DNA of 64,000 bases from Spirochaetota bacterium (GCA_023438065.1 JAEXRH010000015.1:186001-250000); one strand, 5' to 3'; positions 1 through 8,590 are shown, counted from the stretch's first letter. Translations and numbers: made by a program. Notes: a model not told the origin generated them from the sequence alone.

Positions 1-369
1 AAGGTCGCCTTCCTCGCGGACGACATGCTCGGCACGGGCGGCACGCTCCTCAAGGCGATGGAGTTCCTGAAGGGCGAGGGCGCGACGAAGATCATCGCCG
101 CGATCAGCCTCCCCTTCTTCACCGGAAACGCGATCGAGCAGTTCGACGAGGCGTACGCGAAGGGCAACTTCTTCCGCATCATCGGCACGAACGCGGTCTA
201 CCACGAGGAACTGCTCAAGAAGGAATGGTACATCAAGACGAACGTCTCGGGGCTTTTCGCGCAGGTGATCTCGCGCCTCCACCACGACCAGTCCCTCTCG
301 GACCTCCTCGACAACCGCAACATCATCGAAAAGCTCGTCAAGCAAGACCAGGCCGACGAGGCCGAGTGA
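1..369 (+). CDS. prs: Ribose-phosphate pyrophosphokinase, C-terminal part
   Basis: Only the last 122 codons lie in the window; the reading frame is open from base 1. The fragment contains DDMLGTGGTL, the PRPP-binding loop of PRPP synthases and phosphoribosyltransferases, followed by a C-terminal segment with an NAVYHEELLKKEWY stretch where the family normally carries its last active-site strand. PRPP synthase transfers pyrophosphate from ATP to ribose 5-phosphate to supply nucleotide, histidine and tryptophan synthesis in the cytoplasm. The acidic tail after LVKQDQADEAE is unremarkable. A sugar kinase begins 14 bases later on the same strand, so the two are probably cotranscribed. Another type I phosphoribosyltransferase is the only realistic alternative, but the length of sequence after the loop favours Prs. 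Confidence 0.8.
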   Translation, partial: KVAFLADDMLGTGGTLLKAMEFLKGEGATKIIAAISLPFFTGNAIEQFDEAYAKGNFFRIIGTNAVYHEELLKKEWYIKTNVSGLFAQVISRLHHDQSLSDLLDNRNIIEKLVKQDQADEAE

Positions 370-382
370 CGGCGCGATCCCG

Positions 383-1726
383 ATGGAACGCGTAGCGCTC
401 GCCTGCGACGTCGGGACCTCGTCGCTCAAAACCGCCCTCCTCGACTCCGCGGGTCGCGTGCTCGCCTCCGCGCGCGTGCGCTTTCCGGAAGCGAGGCGAA
501 GCGCGCGCGACTGGCTCGTCGCGTTCGACGGGGCGGTTTCGCTCCTTCAAGAATCGCTCATGCGGTCAGGCGGTTCGATCCCGGGCCGCGATCGCGCGTT
601 CCCGCCCAACGCGATCGCGATCTCCGGTAACGGGCCGACCCTCGTCGCGGTCGACTCGCGGCTCGAGGCGGGCCCGGTGCTCCTCTGGAACGACGCCGTT
701 CCCGGCGCGATACGGGGCTCAGGCTCGGTCGCGGGCGAAAGCCCGGCAAGCGAATCCCTTTTCATCCCCCGCATCCTCGCCTACCGCGACCTCTTTCCCG
801 CTCCCTACGACCGCGCCCGCTATCTCCTTTCGGGTCCCGAGTACCTCGCCTGGGCGCTGACCGGAAACGCGGCGACTATCCTTCCCGAGCCGCGCTTCGA
901 GGCGGCGTACTGGACGAACGGGTCGCTCGCGCGCGCGGGACTCGAGGGTTCGCGCCTTCCGCCCTTCGTCCCGATCGGGCACGTCATGGGAACGGTGAGC
1001 GCGGCGCGTCTCGCGGCGCTCGCCGGAACGGGCGTCTCGCCGGATCGGCTCGCCGCGCTCGAGGGGATTCCCGTCGTCGCGGGCGGACCGGACTTCGTCG
1101 TCGCGCTCGTCGGGACGAATACCCTTTCGCCCGGCACCGCGTGCGACCGCGCGGGCACGAGCGAGGGGCTCAACGTCTGCACGGGAAGCCCGGTCGCGCG
1201 CCGCTCGATCCGAACGCTTCCCTCGGTCATGTCAGGTCTTTGGAACGCTTCCTACCTCCTTCCCGACACGGGCGCGTCCTTTCACGCCTGGAGGATCGGC
1301 TCGGCGCGGCGGGCGAAGAGCTATCCCGAGATCATGGACGAAATCGCGCGAAGCCCCATCACCCCGAAGGCAGGGGAGGCGCTGCACCCCGGCCGCGCGG
1401 TCGTCGAGCGGATCGGCTTCGCGGTCAGGCGCGGCGTCGAGACCCTTCGCGAGGCGACGGGCTTCGACGGCGCCTTCGCGCTCTCTGGAGGGCAGGCCCG
1501 GAACGAGACCTGGAACCAGATGAAGGCCGACATCACGGGCGCCACCTTCGCGCTCACGTCGACGGCGGACGGCGAGCTCATGGGCGACGCGATAATCGCC
1601 TTCGCCGCGCTCGGGTCATTCGGCTCGGTCCCGGAGGCCGCGGGCGCGATGGTCCGCGTCGCGAGGCGCTTCGAGCCCGACCCGGACAGGCACCGCGCCT
1701 ACACGGAGAAATACCTCAAGTCATGA
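383..1726 (+). CDS. FGGY-family carbohydrate kinase
   Basis: A 447-residue sugar kinase of the hexokinase/ASKHA fold. The N-terminus has DVGTSSLKTALLD, the phosphate-1 loop of FGGY kinases; a central RAGTSEGLNVCTG segment matches the second phosphate loop; and SGGQARNETWNQMKADITG near residue 370 is the adenosine motif and FGGY C-terminal signature region. It is slightly shorter than xylulokinase or glycerol kinase (about 490-500 residues). It presumably phosphorylates a pentose or a related polyol in the cytoplasm; the substrate cannot be read from the sequence. The gene sits between prs and a HAD phosphatase whose start codon overlaps its stop (ATGA), so sugar phosphorylation and dephosphorylation genes appear translationally coupled. 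No strong Shine-Dalgarno is visible before the ATG. Confidence 0.82.
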   Translation: MERVALACDVGTSSLKTALLDSAGRVLASARVRFPEARRSARDWLVAFDGAVSLLQESLMRSGGSIPGRDRAFPPNAIAISGNGPTLVAVDSRLEAGPVLLWNDAVPGAIRGSGSVAGESPASESLFIPRILAYRDLFPAPYDRARYLLSGPEYLAWALTGNAATILPEPRFEAAYWTNGSLARAGLEGSRLPPFVPIGHVMGTVSAARLAALAGTGVSPDRLAALEGIPVVAGGPDFVVALVGTNTLSPGTACDRAGTSEGLNVCTGSPVARRSIRTLPSVMSGLWNASYLLPDTGASFHAWRIGSARRAKSYPEIMDEIARSPITPKAGEALHPGRAVVERIGFAVRRGVETLREATGFDGAFALSGGQARNETWNQMKADITGATFALTSTADGELMGDAIIAFAALGSFGSVPEAAGAMVRVARRFEPDPDRHRAYTEKYLKS

Positions 1727-2379
1727 AAGTTTACGGGATACCCGACGCGCTTCGCGCGATCATCTTCGATATCGACTCGACCCTCTACACGAACGCGGAG
1801 TACGCGCGCGAGCAGGTCGACGCGCAGGTCAGGCACTTCGCCGAGCTCCGCGGGATGACGCACGACGAGGGCCGCTCCGCGGTCGACGGGTTTCGCGCCG
1901 CGTACGAGCGCGAGCACGGAAAGAAGATCAGCCTCGGGAACGCGCTCGTCCATTTCGGGGTGCCGATAGCCGAGAGCGTCCGGTGGCGGGAAACCCTTAT
2001 CGAGCCCGCGCGCTATCTGTCCCGCGACGACCGACTTCGCGAGACGCTCGTCGCTCTCGGGGAACGCTTCACCCTCGTCGCGGTGACCAACAACCCGACC
2101 CTCCCCGCGGGGAAGACCCTCGACGCGCTCGGGGTTCGCGACCTCTTCCGCGACCTCATCGGGCTCGACACGACCGGGGTCTCGAAACCGCACGAACTCC
2201 CCTTCCTTACCGCGAGCCGCTCGGCGCGCTGTCTGCCGGGGGAATGCCTTTCGGTCGGCGACCGGTACGACATCGACATCGCGCTCCCGCTCGAGCTCGG
2301 GATGGGCGGCATCCTCGTCGACGGCGTCGAGGACGTGTACGCGCTCACCGGGCTCCTTTCAGGCTATCCGCTCCCGTAA
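1723..2379 (+). CDS. HAD-superfamily hydrolase (PGP/YjjG-like phosphatase)
   Basis: 218 residues. The start is the ATG that overlaps the stop of the upstream kinase by four bases (ATGA), giving the protein the usual short lead into motif I. Haloacid dehalogenase motifs are all present: IIFDIDSTLYTN (nucleophile and acid/base Asp of motif I), AVTNNPT (motif II Thr/Asn), the Lys of GVSKPHELPF (motif III) and GDRYDIDIALPLELGMGG (motif IV acidic pair). A helical cap lies between motifs I and II. The architecture is that of pyrimidine 5'-nucleotidase or phosphoglycolate-type phosphatases. Tight coupling to the FGGY kinase suggests a role in sugar-phosphate homeostasis, but the substrate is an inference. 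Confidence 0.8.
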   Translation: MKVYGIPDALRAIIFDIDSTLYTNAEYAREQVDAQVRHFAELRGMTHDEGRSAVDGFRAAYEREHGKKISLGNALVHFGVPIAESVRWRETLIEPARYLSRDDRLRETLVALGERFTLVAVTNNPTLPAGKTLDALGVRDLFRDLIGLDTTGVSKPHELPFLTASRSARCLPGECLSVGDRYDIDIALPLELGMGGILVDGVEDVYALTGLLSGYPLP

Positions 2380-2384
2380 GCGTT

Positions 2385-3968
2385 TTAAAAACCCATCGAG
2401 TCGAGAAACAAATCCTGAAAATCGGGATGATCGGCGAGGCTTACCCGCTCGCACGAGGAAAGGATCGCGTCGAACCGCGCTTCCAGGGACGGGTCGCGCG
2501 CGAAAAGGGACGCGCCCGCGAGCGAGGCGTTCCCGACGGATACGGTCTTCCCGGCGAACTCGCTCGGGAAGAGGCCGATCGCGAGAGCGCTCCGCTCGCG
2601 GAGATAGAAGCCGAACCCGCCGGCGACCCAGACTCGCGAGACGTCGCGCGCGCGGAGCCCGGCGGTCCTGAGGAGGATCTCGATCCCCGCGCGGACGGCC
2701 GCCTTAGCGAGCTGAAGCTCCCGCACGTCCGAGGCGAGAAGCCTCACGGTTCCCGCCGGATCGAGAAAGACGCCCGAGCCCGAGCACACCGGGGAGAGGG
2801 CGCCCGAGGGATCGACGAGCGAAAGAGAGAGCGCGCACGCGACGAAATCGACGAGACCCGTCCCGCATATCCCGCGCAAGGGCGCGTCGCCTTGAGGCGC
2901 GTCGCCTACGAGGTCCCAGGCGAACCGATTCCCCTCCACGCGGACGGCGGACACGGCGCCCTCGACGCTTCCCGTCCCCGACGAGATCGAGCCGCCCTCG
3001 AAGGCGGGACCGGCGGCCGCCGACGCGCACCAGATGCGCCCGCCGCTCGAGAGCGCCATCTCGGCGTTGGTTCCGAGATCGATAAAAAGCTCGGTCGAGC
3101 CGCCCGTGCCCGAGTCGAGCGCGGCGAGCCCCGCGACGACGTCGCCCCCGACGAAGGCGCTCACGCACGGCACGAAGCGGACCGGGATCGCGCGATCGAC
3201 GCCGGGCGCGATAACGACCGCGGCTTCCGCTCCTTCAAGGACAGGGGCGAAAACCTCGCCGAACGGCACCGAGGGAAACCGCGTCGCGCTCGGGGTAAAG
3301 GGCGCGCGCGCGAAGCCTTCGACCGGAAGCCCGAGAAAGAGATGGGTCATTACCGTGTTCGCGGCGACGGTAACGGAGCCGACATCGGCGCCGCGCGAAG
3401 CCGAGACGGAAAGGAGGGACGAGATCCCCTCGAGCGCGTCGCGAAGGACGAGCCGCCTCAGTTCCGCGCCGTTTCCCGAAAGGGAGGCCGTCACGCGGGA
3501 GACGACGTCGGCCCCGAAAACCCGCTGTCCGTTGAGGCGCGATTCCCGCGCGAGCACCTCGCCCGTTCCGGCGTCGAGAAGCTCGAAGGCGACGGTCGTC
3601 GTTCCGACGTCGATCGCGACCGCGAGCGGGGAGGCGGAAATCTCGCGCGGGACGGAGGTTCGCGCGCGGTCGGCCGGGATCCGGTACGCGGAAACCGCGC
3701 GATGGGCGATGTTCCCCTCGAACCGGACGCGGCACGGGCCTTCCGGAACGGCGCGGCACGCGAGCCTCGTCCCGTTCGCGATCTCTCCCGCGGAAAGGCT
3801 CCGCGCGTCCTCGCCCGTCGGCGCGGGGATCCCCGAAAGGAAACGTACCCGGCATTTTCCGCACGTGCCCCGGCCCCCGCACGGGCTTTCGGGGAGCGGC
3901 GAGACCCCGGAGCGCGAAAGAAGCTCAAGGGCGGTCGACCGCCCGTCGCCCGAAAGATCGACGGTCAC
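2385..3968 (-). CDS. RACE-type protein: [2Fe-2S] ferredoxin domain + ASKHA (DUF4445) domain
   Basis: 527 residues starting at a GTG that overlaps the TGA of the upstream gene (GTGA). An N-terminal plant-type ferredoxin domain has CGGRGTCGKC (Cys30, 36, 39) and a fourth Cys at about 71, the ligands of a [2Fe-2S] cluster. From about residue 115 follows an ASKHA ATPase domain (AIDVGTTTVAFEL, LFIDLGTNAEMAL, WVAGGFGFYL) of the DUF4445 family. Proteins of this architecture are reductive activators of corrinoid-dependent enzymes: they use ATP to reduce inactive Co(II) corrinoid proteins, as in methyltransferase systems of acetogens. No corrinoid protein or methyltransferase is encoded nearby, so the partner is unknown. 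A cobalamin-type importer is encoded about 55 kb away. The coupled upstream gene is a PrsW-like protease, an odd pairing. Confidence 0.82.
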   Translation of the reverse strand: MTVDLSGDGRSTALELLSRSGVSPLPESPCGGRGTCGKCRVRFLSGIPAPTGEDARSLSAGEIANGTRLACRAVPEGPCRVRFEGNIAHRAVSAYRIPADRARTSVPREISASPLAVAIDVGTTTVAFELLDAGTGEVLARESRLNGQRVFGADVVSRVTASLSGNGAELRRLVLRDALEGISSLLSVSASRGADVGSVTVAANTVMTHLFLGLPVEGFARAPFTPSATRFPSVPFGEVFAPVLEGAEAAVVIAPGVDRAIPVRFVPCVSAFVGGDVVAGLAALDSGTGGSTELFIDLGTNAEMALSSGGRIWCASAAAGPAFEGGSISSGTGSVEGAVSAVRVEGNRFAWDLVGDAPQGDAPLRGICGTGLVDFVACALSLSLVDPSGALSPVCSGSGVFLDPAGTVRLLASDVRELQLAKAAVRAGIEILLRTAGLRARDVSRVWVAGGFGFYLRERSALAIGLFPSEFAGKTVSVGNASLAGASLFARDPSLEARFDAILSSCERVSLADHPDFQDLFLDSMGF

Positions 3969-4618
3969 GCGACGCCGTCCTTTCCCGCGTCGGGATCGCC
4001 CGACTTGAGCCAGAGATCGAGCGAAACGAGGCAAAGGACGGGCACGATGAGATACGCGCCGAGGGAAACGGGAAAACCCGCCGAGAGGGCGAGATTGAAG
4101 ACGGAATGCGCGAGCGCGGCGACGGCGAGATAGCGGCCGCCCTTCCATCCCCTCGAGAGGGAAAGGGAGGCGATCATCGCGGTCGCGACGTGAAGGGGTA
4201 CCGCGAAAAGAAGTCTCGGAACGAGCGAGGTCGCCGCGCGCGTCCCGTAATGGAGGGTCTCGAAGGAGGCGAAGGAAAGGGAAACGAGGATGGCGATCGA
4301 GAGCGCGGCGCGCGTCCGCGCACGCGCGCGGAAGGACGGCCCCCCGAGGCGATGGACGCACGCGATCGCGAGAAGCTTCGCGACTTCCTCGACCAGGGCG
4401 ACTCTGAGGACGGCGTCGACGGCGACCGATCCGGGAAAGGTTCGCGCGAAAAGGGGAGCGAGGGCAGCCTCGGCGACGGCCGCGACGACGACCGCGAAGA
4501 GCGCGACCCCGATCGCGAGGACCGACCCCGCGAGGGAGCGCGAGCCCGAACGGGCGAGCCAGGCGACGAAGGCCGCGAGAGGAAGGAAGGTCAGGGCGAC
4601 GAGGGCAAAAAGCGTCAT
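3965..4618 (-). CDS. PrsW-like intramembrane metalloprotease
   Basis: 217 residues, strongly hydrophobic with about six or seven predicted membrane segments. The three PrsW signatures appear in order: VEEVAKL (EExxK), SFASFETLHY (FxxxE) and histidines in PLHVATAM and ALAHSVFNL that could complete a metal site. PrsW performs site-1 cleavage of an anti-sigma factor in Bacillus; distant homologues are CPBP-type proteases. I chose the ATG at 4618 rather than upstream alternatives because a TTGTGT-18-TATCCT promoter ends 8 bases before it, and because longer versions would run into the divergent aroK start. Its stop overlaps the GTG of the RACE-type gene. No anti-sigma or sigma gene is in view, so the substrate is unknown. 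Confidence 0.62.
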   Translation of the reverse strand: MTLFALVALTFLPLAAFVAWLARSGSRSLAGSVLAIGVALFAVVVAAVAEAALAPLFARTFPGSVAVDAVLRVALVEEVAKLLAIACVHRLGGPSFRARARTRAALSIAILVSLSFASFETLHYGTRAATSLVPRLLFAVPLHVATAMIASLSLSRGWKGGRYLAVAALAHSVFNLALSAGFPVSLGAYLIVPVLCLVSLDLWLKSGDPDAGKDGVA

Positions 4619-4626
4619 CGCCAGAC

Positions 4627-4656
4627 AGGATACCGCGCGCGTTCCCTTTAACACAA
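4627..4656 (-). promoter_or_regulatory. Leaderless promoter of the PrsW-like gene
   Basis: On the minus strand, TTGTGT (4656-4651), an 18-bp spacer and TATCCT (4632-4627) end 8 nt before the ATG at 4618. A transcript would start at or next to the start codon. It overlaps the divergent aroK promoter. Confidence 0.55.
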
Positions 4657-4675
4657 GCGCTTTTTCGGGTATAGT
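4648..4675 (+). promoter_or_regulatory. Leaderless promoter of aroK
   Basis: TTAACA (4648-4653), a 16-bp spacer and TATAGT (4670-4675) end 7 nt before the ATG at 4683; there is no Shine-Dalgarno. It shares bases with the divergent promoter of the PrsW-like gene, so the two units may compete for polymerase. Confidence 0.65.
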
Positions 4676-4682
4676 TCGGGCC

Positions 4683-5228
4683 ATGGAAAAACGCCGCGTC
4701 ATCGTCATAACGGGCATGAAGCATACCGGAAAGAGCACCGTCGGGTCTCTTCTCGCCGCCCGGATGAAATCCGCCTTTCACGACACCGACCTGGTCATCG
4801 CCGAGCTTTGCGGGAAAACCCCGCGGGAACTCTACGACGAAGGCGGCCCCGCGCTCATGGCGGAAAAGGAAACGGAAGCGGTACGGTCGCTTTCCCGACG
4901 GTACGCGAACCCCGGCTCGCGGTGCGTCATCGCCACCGGCGGGGGGCTTTCCGACAATCCCGAGGCGCTCGCCATCCTCAAGGAAAGCGGCACCCTCGTC
5001 TGGATAGACGCCCCCTTCGAGACCGTGTTCTCGCGCGTCATGGCGAGCGCGCGGCGCGACGGCAGGCTTCCCCGCTTCCTTGAGGGCGGGGACCCCGAGG
5101 CCCTTTTCCGCGAACTTTTTCTCCGACGGACGAAAACCTATGGTACAATGGCCGATATCCGCATCGAGGCCGGTTCAAAGACCCCGGATACGATCGTGCG
5201 GGAGATAATGGACAGAACCTCGGAATGA
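4683..5228 (+). CDS. aroK: Shikimate kinase
   Basis: 181 residues, typical for AroK. It has the Walker A loop GMKHTGKST near the N-terminus, the FHDTDLVIAEL strand with the Asp pair that binds shikimate and Mg2+, the ATGGG loop that contacts the shikimate carboxylate and ring hydroxyls, and a lid region with arginines (RRDGRLPRF). It would phosphorylate shikimate with ATP to shikimate 3-phosphate in the cytoplasmic chorismate pathway. No other aro gene is in the window. The stop codon overlaps the start of the following cyclic-di-GMP protein (ATGA), a coupling with no obvious metabolic logic. Other small-molecule kinases with the same fold (gluconate kinase) are less likely given the GGG motif. 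Confidence 0.83.
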   Translation: MEKRRVIVITGMKHTGKSTVGSLLAARMKSAFHDTDLVIAELCGKTPRELYDEGGPALMAEKETEAVRSLSRRYANPGSRCVIATGGGLSDNPEALAILKESGTLVWIDAPFETVFSRVMASARRDGRLPRFLEGGDPEALFRELFLRRTKTYGTMADIRIEAGSKTPDTIVREIMDRTSE

Positions 5229-7282
5229 GCAGAGAACGGATTTACATCGTTGAGGATGAACGGATAATAGCCATAGACCTCCAGCGGCGTCTTGAGCGCC
5301 TCGGGTACCGCGTATGCGGCTCCGCGGCCTCGGGCGAGGAGGCGATCGACGGGATCAGGCAACATCGCCCCGATCTCGTCCTCATGGACATCGTCATCCA
5401 GGGCGAGATGGACGGCATCGAGGTCGCCTGCGCCGTCAAAAAAGAGCTGAACGTTCCCGTCATCTTCCTTTCCGCCTACACCGACCAAAAGACCCTCGAG
5501 CGCGCGAAGGAAGCGAGCCCGCTCGGGTATATCCTGAAACCGTTCAAGGAACGCGAGCTCGCGACCCTCCTCGAGATGGCGCTCTATAAAAGCGTCGTCG
5601 ACAACAAGGTTCGCGAGAAGGAACAGCTCTTCTCGGCCATCCTCAACTCCACGACGGACGCGATCCTGGTCATCGGCCGAAGCACCGAGATCGTGTTCAT
5701 TAACCCCGAGGCGGGGCTGATCCTCGAAACGAGCGATTCGGGCGCCAAGGGGCGCAAATTCGGGGAGCTCTTCAGCCTCTCCGACATGGAAACCGGCGAG
5801 CTCTTCCAGATGCCCCGCTTCTCCGACCAGATCAAGGTCCTCAAGGCGCGCAACCTCAGGCTCACCAACTGGAAGGGAAATTCCTTCGTCGTCGAGATGA
5901 CGGTCAACCGCGAGATCTCGGCGAGCGACCGCGACGAGAATTTCATCATCTCGTTCAAGGACATCTCCCGCCTCCACGAGATGTCCGACGCGATCAAGTA
6001 CCAGTCGAGTCACGACGCGCTGACCGGCCTTCTCAACCGCAACGAACTCGCCGCCCGGATGAACGCGACGCTCGCGAAGCACCTGCAGTCGCCTTCGTCC
6101 GTGAGCGCCATCTTCGTCGACATCGACCATTTCAGGCTCATCAACGACTCGTGCGGCACGCAGGCCGGCGACCTTCTCCTCAAGGAGACGGCGGCGCGCA
6201 TCCGCTCATTCGTCTCGGGCTCGGGCTACGCCGCGCGCACGGGCGGCGACGACTTCGTGCTCGTCCACTGCGCCGACCCCGCGTTGCCCGAAAACACCCC
6301 CGAGCGAGTCGCGCAGCGGCTCGTCACCGAAACGAGAACCTCGCCCTTCCGCTGGGGCGGGAAGGAATTCCCGATCACCCTGAGCGTGGCGATCGTCCCG
6401 ATCGATCCCCTTTTCAAGACCGAGCACGACGTGATGATCGCCGGCAACCAGACCGTCATCGCGACGCACGAGTCGGGGGGAAACCACTATACCGTCTTCG
6501 CGCGCTCGGACGCGAGCGGCTACGGGAAAACCTCCATCGGCGAGTGGATCACGATGATCCACGACGCGCTCATCAACGACCGCTTCAAGCTCTACTACCA
6601 GCCGATCGCGCCCCTCGTGCAGAACGGCCATAAACCGAAGATCGAGATCCTTCTCCGGATGGTCGATCCCTCGGGCACGATCATCCAGCCGGGGGAGTTC
6701 ATACCGATCGCGGAACGGTACAACATCATGCCCTCGATCGACCGATGGGTCGTCAAGCACGCGTTCGAGGCCTACGCCCGGATGCGAAGCGCCGGAGACC
6801 CGCTCGCCGACTCGGTGTTCTGCGTGAACCTCTCGGGAGCCTCGCTCGCCGAGGAAACCATCATATCCTTCATCATCGACGCGTCCGAGGAGTACCGGGT
6901 CCCGCCTTCGCAGTTCTGCATCGAGGTAACCGAGACGAACGCGATCCTCAACCTGACCTCGGCCTCGCGCTTCATCTACATCCTCAAGGAACAGGGCTTC
7001 ACCTTCGCCCTCGACGACTTCGGGTCCGGATTCTCGTCCTTCAACTACCTGAAAAACCTCCCGGTCGACTATCTCAAGATCGACGGGTGTTTCATCAGGA
7101 ACATGGACCGCGACCCGATAGACTACACGATGGTACAGGCGATCTCGAGCATGTGCAGGGTTCTCGGGCTGTCGACGATCGGCGAGTTCGCCGAGAACGA
7201 GACGATAATAGGAATGCTCCGCGAGATAGGCGTCGACTACGCGCAGGGCTACGGCATCTCGCGCCCGATACCCCTCGAGTAA
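5225..7282 (+). CDS. Response regulator with REC, PAS, GGDEF and EAL domains
   Basis: 685 residues, cytoplasmic. REC domain (1-120) has the acidic pocket (VEDE), phosphoacceptor Asp55 in LVLMDIV and Lys105 in LKPF. A PAS domain (about 130-255) is followed by a GGDEF domain whose signature reads GGDDF (340-344) and which has no RxxD inhibitory site. The EAL domain (about 440-685) begins with EILLR (474-478) and keeps CVNLSG, EVTETN, DDFGSGFSSF and YLKIDG, the metal and general-base residues of c-di-GMP phosphodiesterases. So phosphodiesterase activity is likely; cyclase activity is uncertain because Glu4 of the signature is replaced by Asp. The cognate kinase is not adjacent. Translation is probably coupled to aroK. 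Confidence 0.9.
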   Translation: MSRERIYIVEDERIIAIDLQRRLERLGYRVCGSAASGEEAIDGIRQHRPDLVLMDIVIQGEMDGIEVACAVKKELNVPVIFLSAYTDQKTLERAKEASPLGYILKPFKERELATLLEMALYKSVVDNKVREKEQLFSAILNSTTDAILVIGRSTEIVFINPEAGLILETSDSGAKGRKFGELFSLSDMETGELFQMPRFSDQIKVLKARNLRLTNWKGNSFVVEMTVNREISASDRDENFIISFKDISRLHEMSDAIKYQSSHDALTGLLNRNELAARMNATLAKHLQSPSSVSAIFVDIDHFRLINDSCGTQAGDLLLKETAARIRSFVSGSGYAARTGGDDFVLVHCADPALPENTPERVAQRLVTETRTSPFRWGGKEFPITLSVAIVPIDPLFKTEHDVMIAGNQTVIATHESGGNHYTVFARSDASGYGKTSIGEWITMIHDALINDRFKLYYQPIAPLVQNGHKPKIEILLRMVDPSGTIIQPGEFIPIAERYNIMPSIDRWVVKHAFEAYARMRSAGDPLADSVFCVNLSGASLAEETIISFIIDASEEYRVPPSQFCIEVTETNAILNLTSASRFIYILKEQGFTFALDDFGSGFSSFNYLKNLPVDYLKIDGCFIRNMDRDPIDYTMVQAISSMCRVLGLSTIGEFAENETIIGMLREIGVDYAQGYGISRPIPLE

Positions 7283-7369
7283 CCCCCCGTCCGTGGAGTT
7301 TTAAGGCGGCACGCCACTCGGTCGAGAGGAATTCTGTCCCTGGCTGCGGAAAGACAATACGGGTGGTGG

Positions 7370-7394
7370 TAATTTCGCCGGAACGGCGAAATTA
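7370..7394. terminator. Hairpin, likely bidirectional terminator (7369-7426 region, first stem)
   Basis: A perfect 11-bp inverted repeat (taatttcgccg / cggcgaaatta) with a 3-nt loop lies between two convergent genes. There is no T-run on either side, so a strictly intrinsic terminator is not certain. Confidence 0.45.
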
Positions 7395-7398
7395 TCAA

Positions 7399-7426
7399 GC
7401 GATTGACCGCGTGCGCGGTCAATCGC
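7399..7426. terminator. Second hairpin, overlapping the 3' end of the phosphofructokinase gene
   Basis: A perfect 13-bp inverted repeat (gcgattgaccgcg / cgcggtcaatcgc) with only two unpaired bases at the apex. It contains the stop codon of the minus-strand phosphofructokinase gene (7419-7421). No T-run follows. Confidence 0.45.
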
Positions 7427-8507
7427 CCAGGCACGTCCCCACGTCCCGCGCGGTCTCGATCATGCGATGGTCGAGGGGAACGGTCTTGATCCTGTTCGCG
7501 ACCTGTTCAAGGGGAACCCCGACGAGGCGGTTGTCCCTGAGGGCGACCATCTTCCCGTAATCGCCCGCGGCGAGCATGTTCGCGGCCGTCGTCCCGAACT
7601 GCGAGGCGAGAACGCGATCGTACGCGACGGGCGTTCCCCCGCGCTGAAGGTAGCCGAGCACGGTGACGCGGCTCTCGATCCCGGTCGCCGCCTCGATCTC
7701 CCGCGCGACGCGATAGCCGATCGACGCGGACATCTCCGCGCGCGACTTCTTGAACGCCTTCCTGTCGAGCTTCGATTCGGCGACCGACAGCGCGCCCTCG
7801 GCGACGACGACGATCGAAAAGGTCTTCCCCGCGCTCGCGCGCGCCTCGAGATGGCGGGCGATGCTTTCCATGCTGTACGGGATCTCCGGCAAAAGGACGA
7901 TATCGCCGCCGCCGGCGACGCCGGAATAAAGCGCGAGCCATCCGGCCTTGTGCCCCATGACCTCGATCACCATCACGCGGTTGTGGCTCGACGCGGTGGA
8001 ATGAAGCCGGTCGATGCCGTCGGTCGCGACGGTGAGCGCCGTGTGAAAGCCGAAGGTGATGTCGGTCTCGACGATATCGTTGTCGATCGTCTTCGGCAGG
8101 CCGATGACGTTGAGCCCCTCGTTCTGGAGGAGATAGCCGGTCGTGTTCGTGCCGTTTCCGCCGAGAACGACGAGGCAATCGAGACCGTTTTTCTTGTAGG
8201 TGTCCTTGATCATCCCGACGGCGCAGGGGCTTCCGTCTTCCGAACACCAGGTCTTGTCCTTGAAGGGTTTTTCGCGGGAGGTACCGAGGATGGTCCCGCC
8301 GAGGGTGAGGATCCCGGAAAAGTCGGAGGGGGCGAGCTCCCGGGCGCGGTTCTCGATGAGTCCGCGGTAACCGTGCTCGAAGCCGATCACCTTCATGCCG
8401 TAGACGTCGATGGCCGTCCTGGCGACTCCCCGGATCGCGGCGTTGAGCCCCGGAGCATCGCCCCCGGAGGTAAGGATTCCAAGGGTTCTCGTTACGGATT
8501 TAGGCAT
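7419..8507 (-). CDS. pfkA: 6-phosphofructokinase (ATP- or PPi-dependent)
   Basis: 362 residues of the PfkA family. It has GILTSGGDAPGLNAAIRG for nucleotide/phosphate binding, GGNGTNTTG, LPKTIDNDI with the catalytic Asp, GFHTALTVATDGIDRL, and MGHKAGWLAL. It commits fructose 6-phosphate to glycolysis. The phosphoryl donor is unclear. ATP enzymes have Gly at the position that is Asp in PPi enzymes (here GGNGT keeps Gly), but the Lys of PKTIDND is shared with PPi enzymes; this combination occurs in ATP-using group III enzymes such as those of Streptomyces. A Shine-Dalgarno (gaggaga) precedes the ATG and a TTGAAA-16-TATAAT promoter lies upstream. The stop codon is inside a strong hairpin facing the convergent signalling gene. 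Confidence 0.88.
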   Translation of the reverse strand: MPKSVTRTLGILTSGGDAPGLNAAIRGVARTAIDVYGMKVIGFEHGYRGLIENRARELAPSDFSGILTLGGTILGTSREKPFKDKTWCSEDGSPCAVGMIKDTYKKNGLDCLVVLGGNGTNTTGYLLQNEGLNVIGLPKTIDNDIVETDITFGFHTALTVATDGIDRLHSTASSHNRVMVIEVMGHKAGWLALYSGVAGGGDIVLLPEIPYSMESIARHLEARASAGKTFSIVVVAEGALSVAESKLDRKAFKKSRAEMSASIGYRVAREIEAATGIESRVTVLGYLQRGGTPVAYDRVLASQFGTTAANMLAAGDYGKMVALRDNRLVGVPLEQVANRIKTVPLDHRMIETARDVGTCLGD

Positions 8508-8531
8508 CGCGCGTCTCCTCAGTTAAAGTCG

Positions 8532-8559
8532 ATTATAACGGCTTTCGCGCCTTTTTCAA
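8532..8559 (-). promoter_or_regulatory. Promoter of the phosphofructokinase gene
   Basis: Minus strand TTGAAA (8559-8554), 16-bp spacer, TATAAT (8537-8532), then a short leader with gaggaga before the ATG at 8507. This unit is leadered, unlike many neighbours. Confidence 0.55.
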
Positions 8560-8590
8560 GCGACAATTTTCTGATACTGTAACGACTATC

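Noticed and set aside
1983..4133. 716-codon plus-strand frame
   Set aside because: Antisense to the RACE-type gene and overlapping the HAD gene; no conserved motif.
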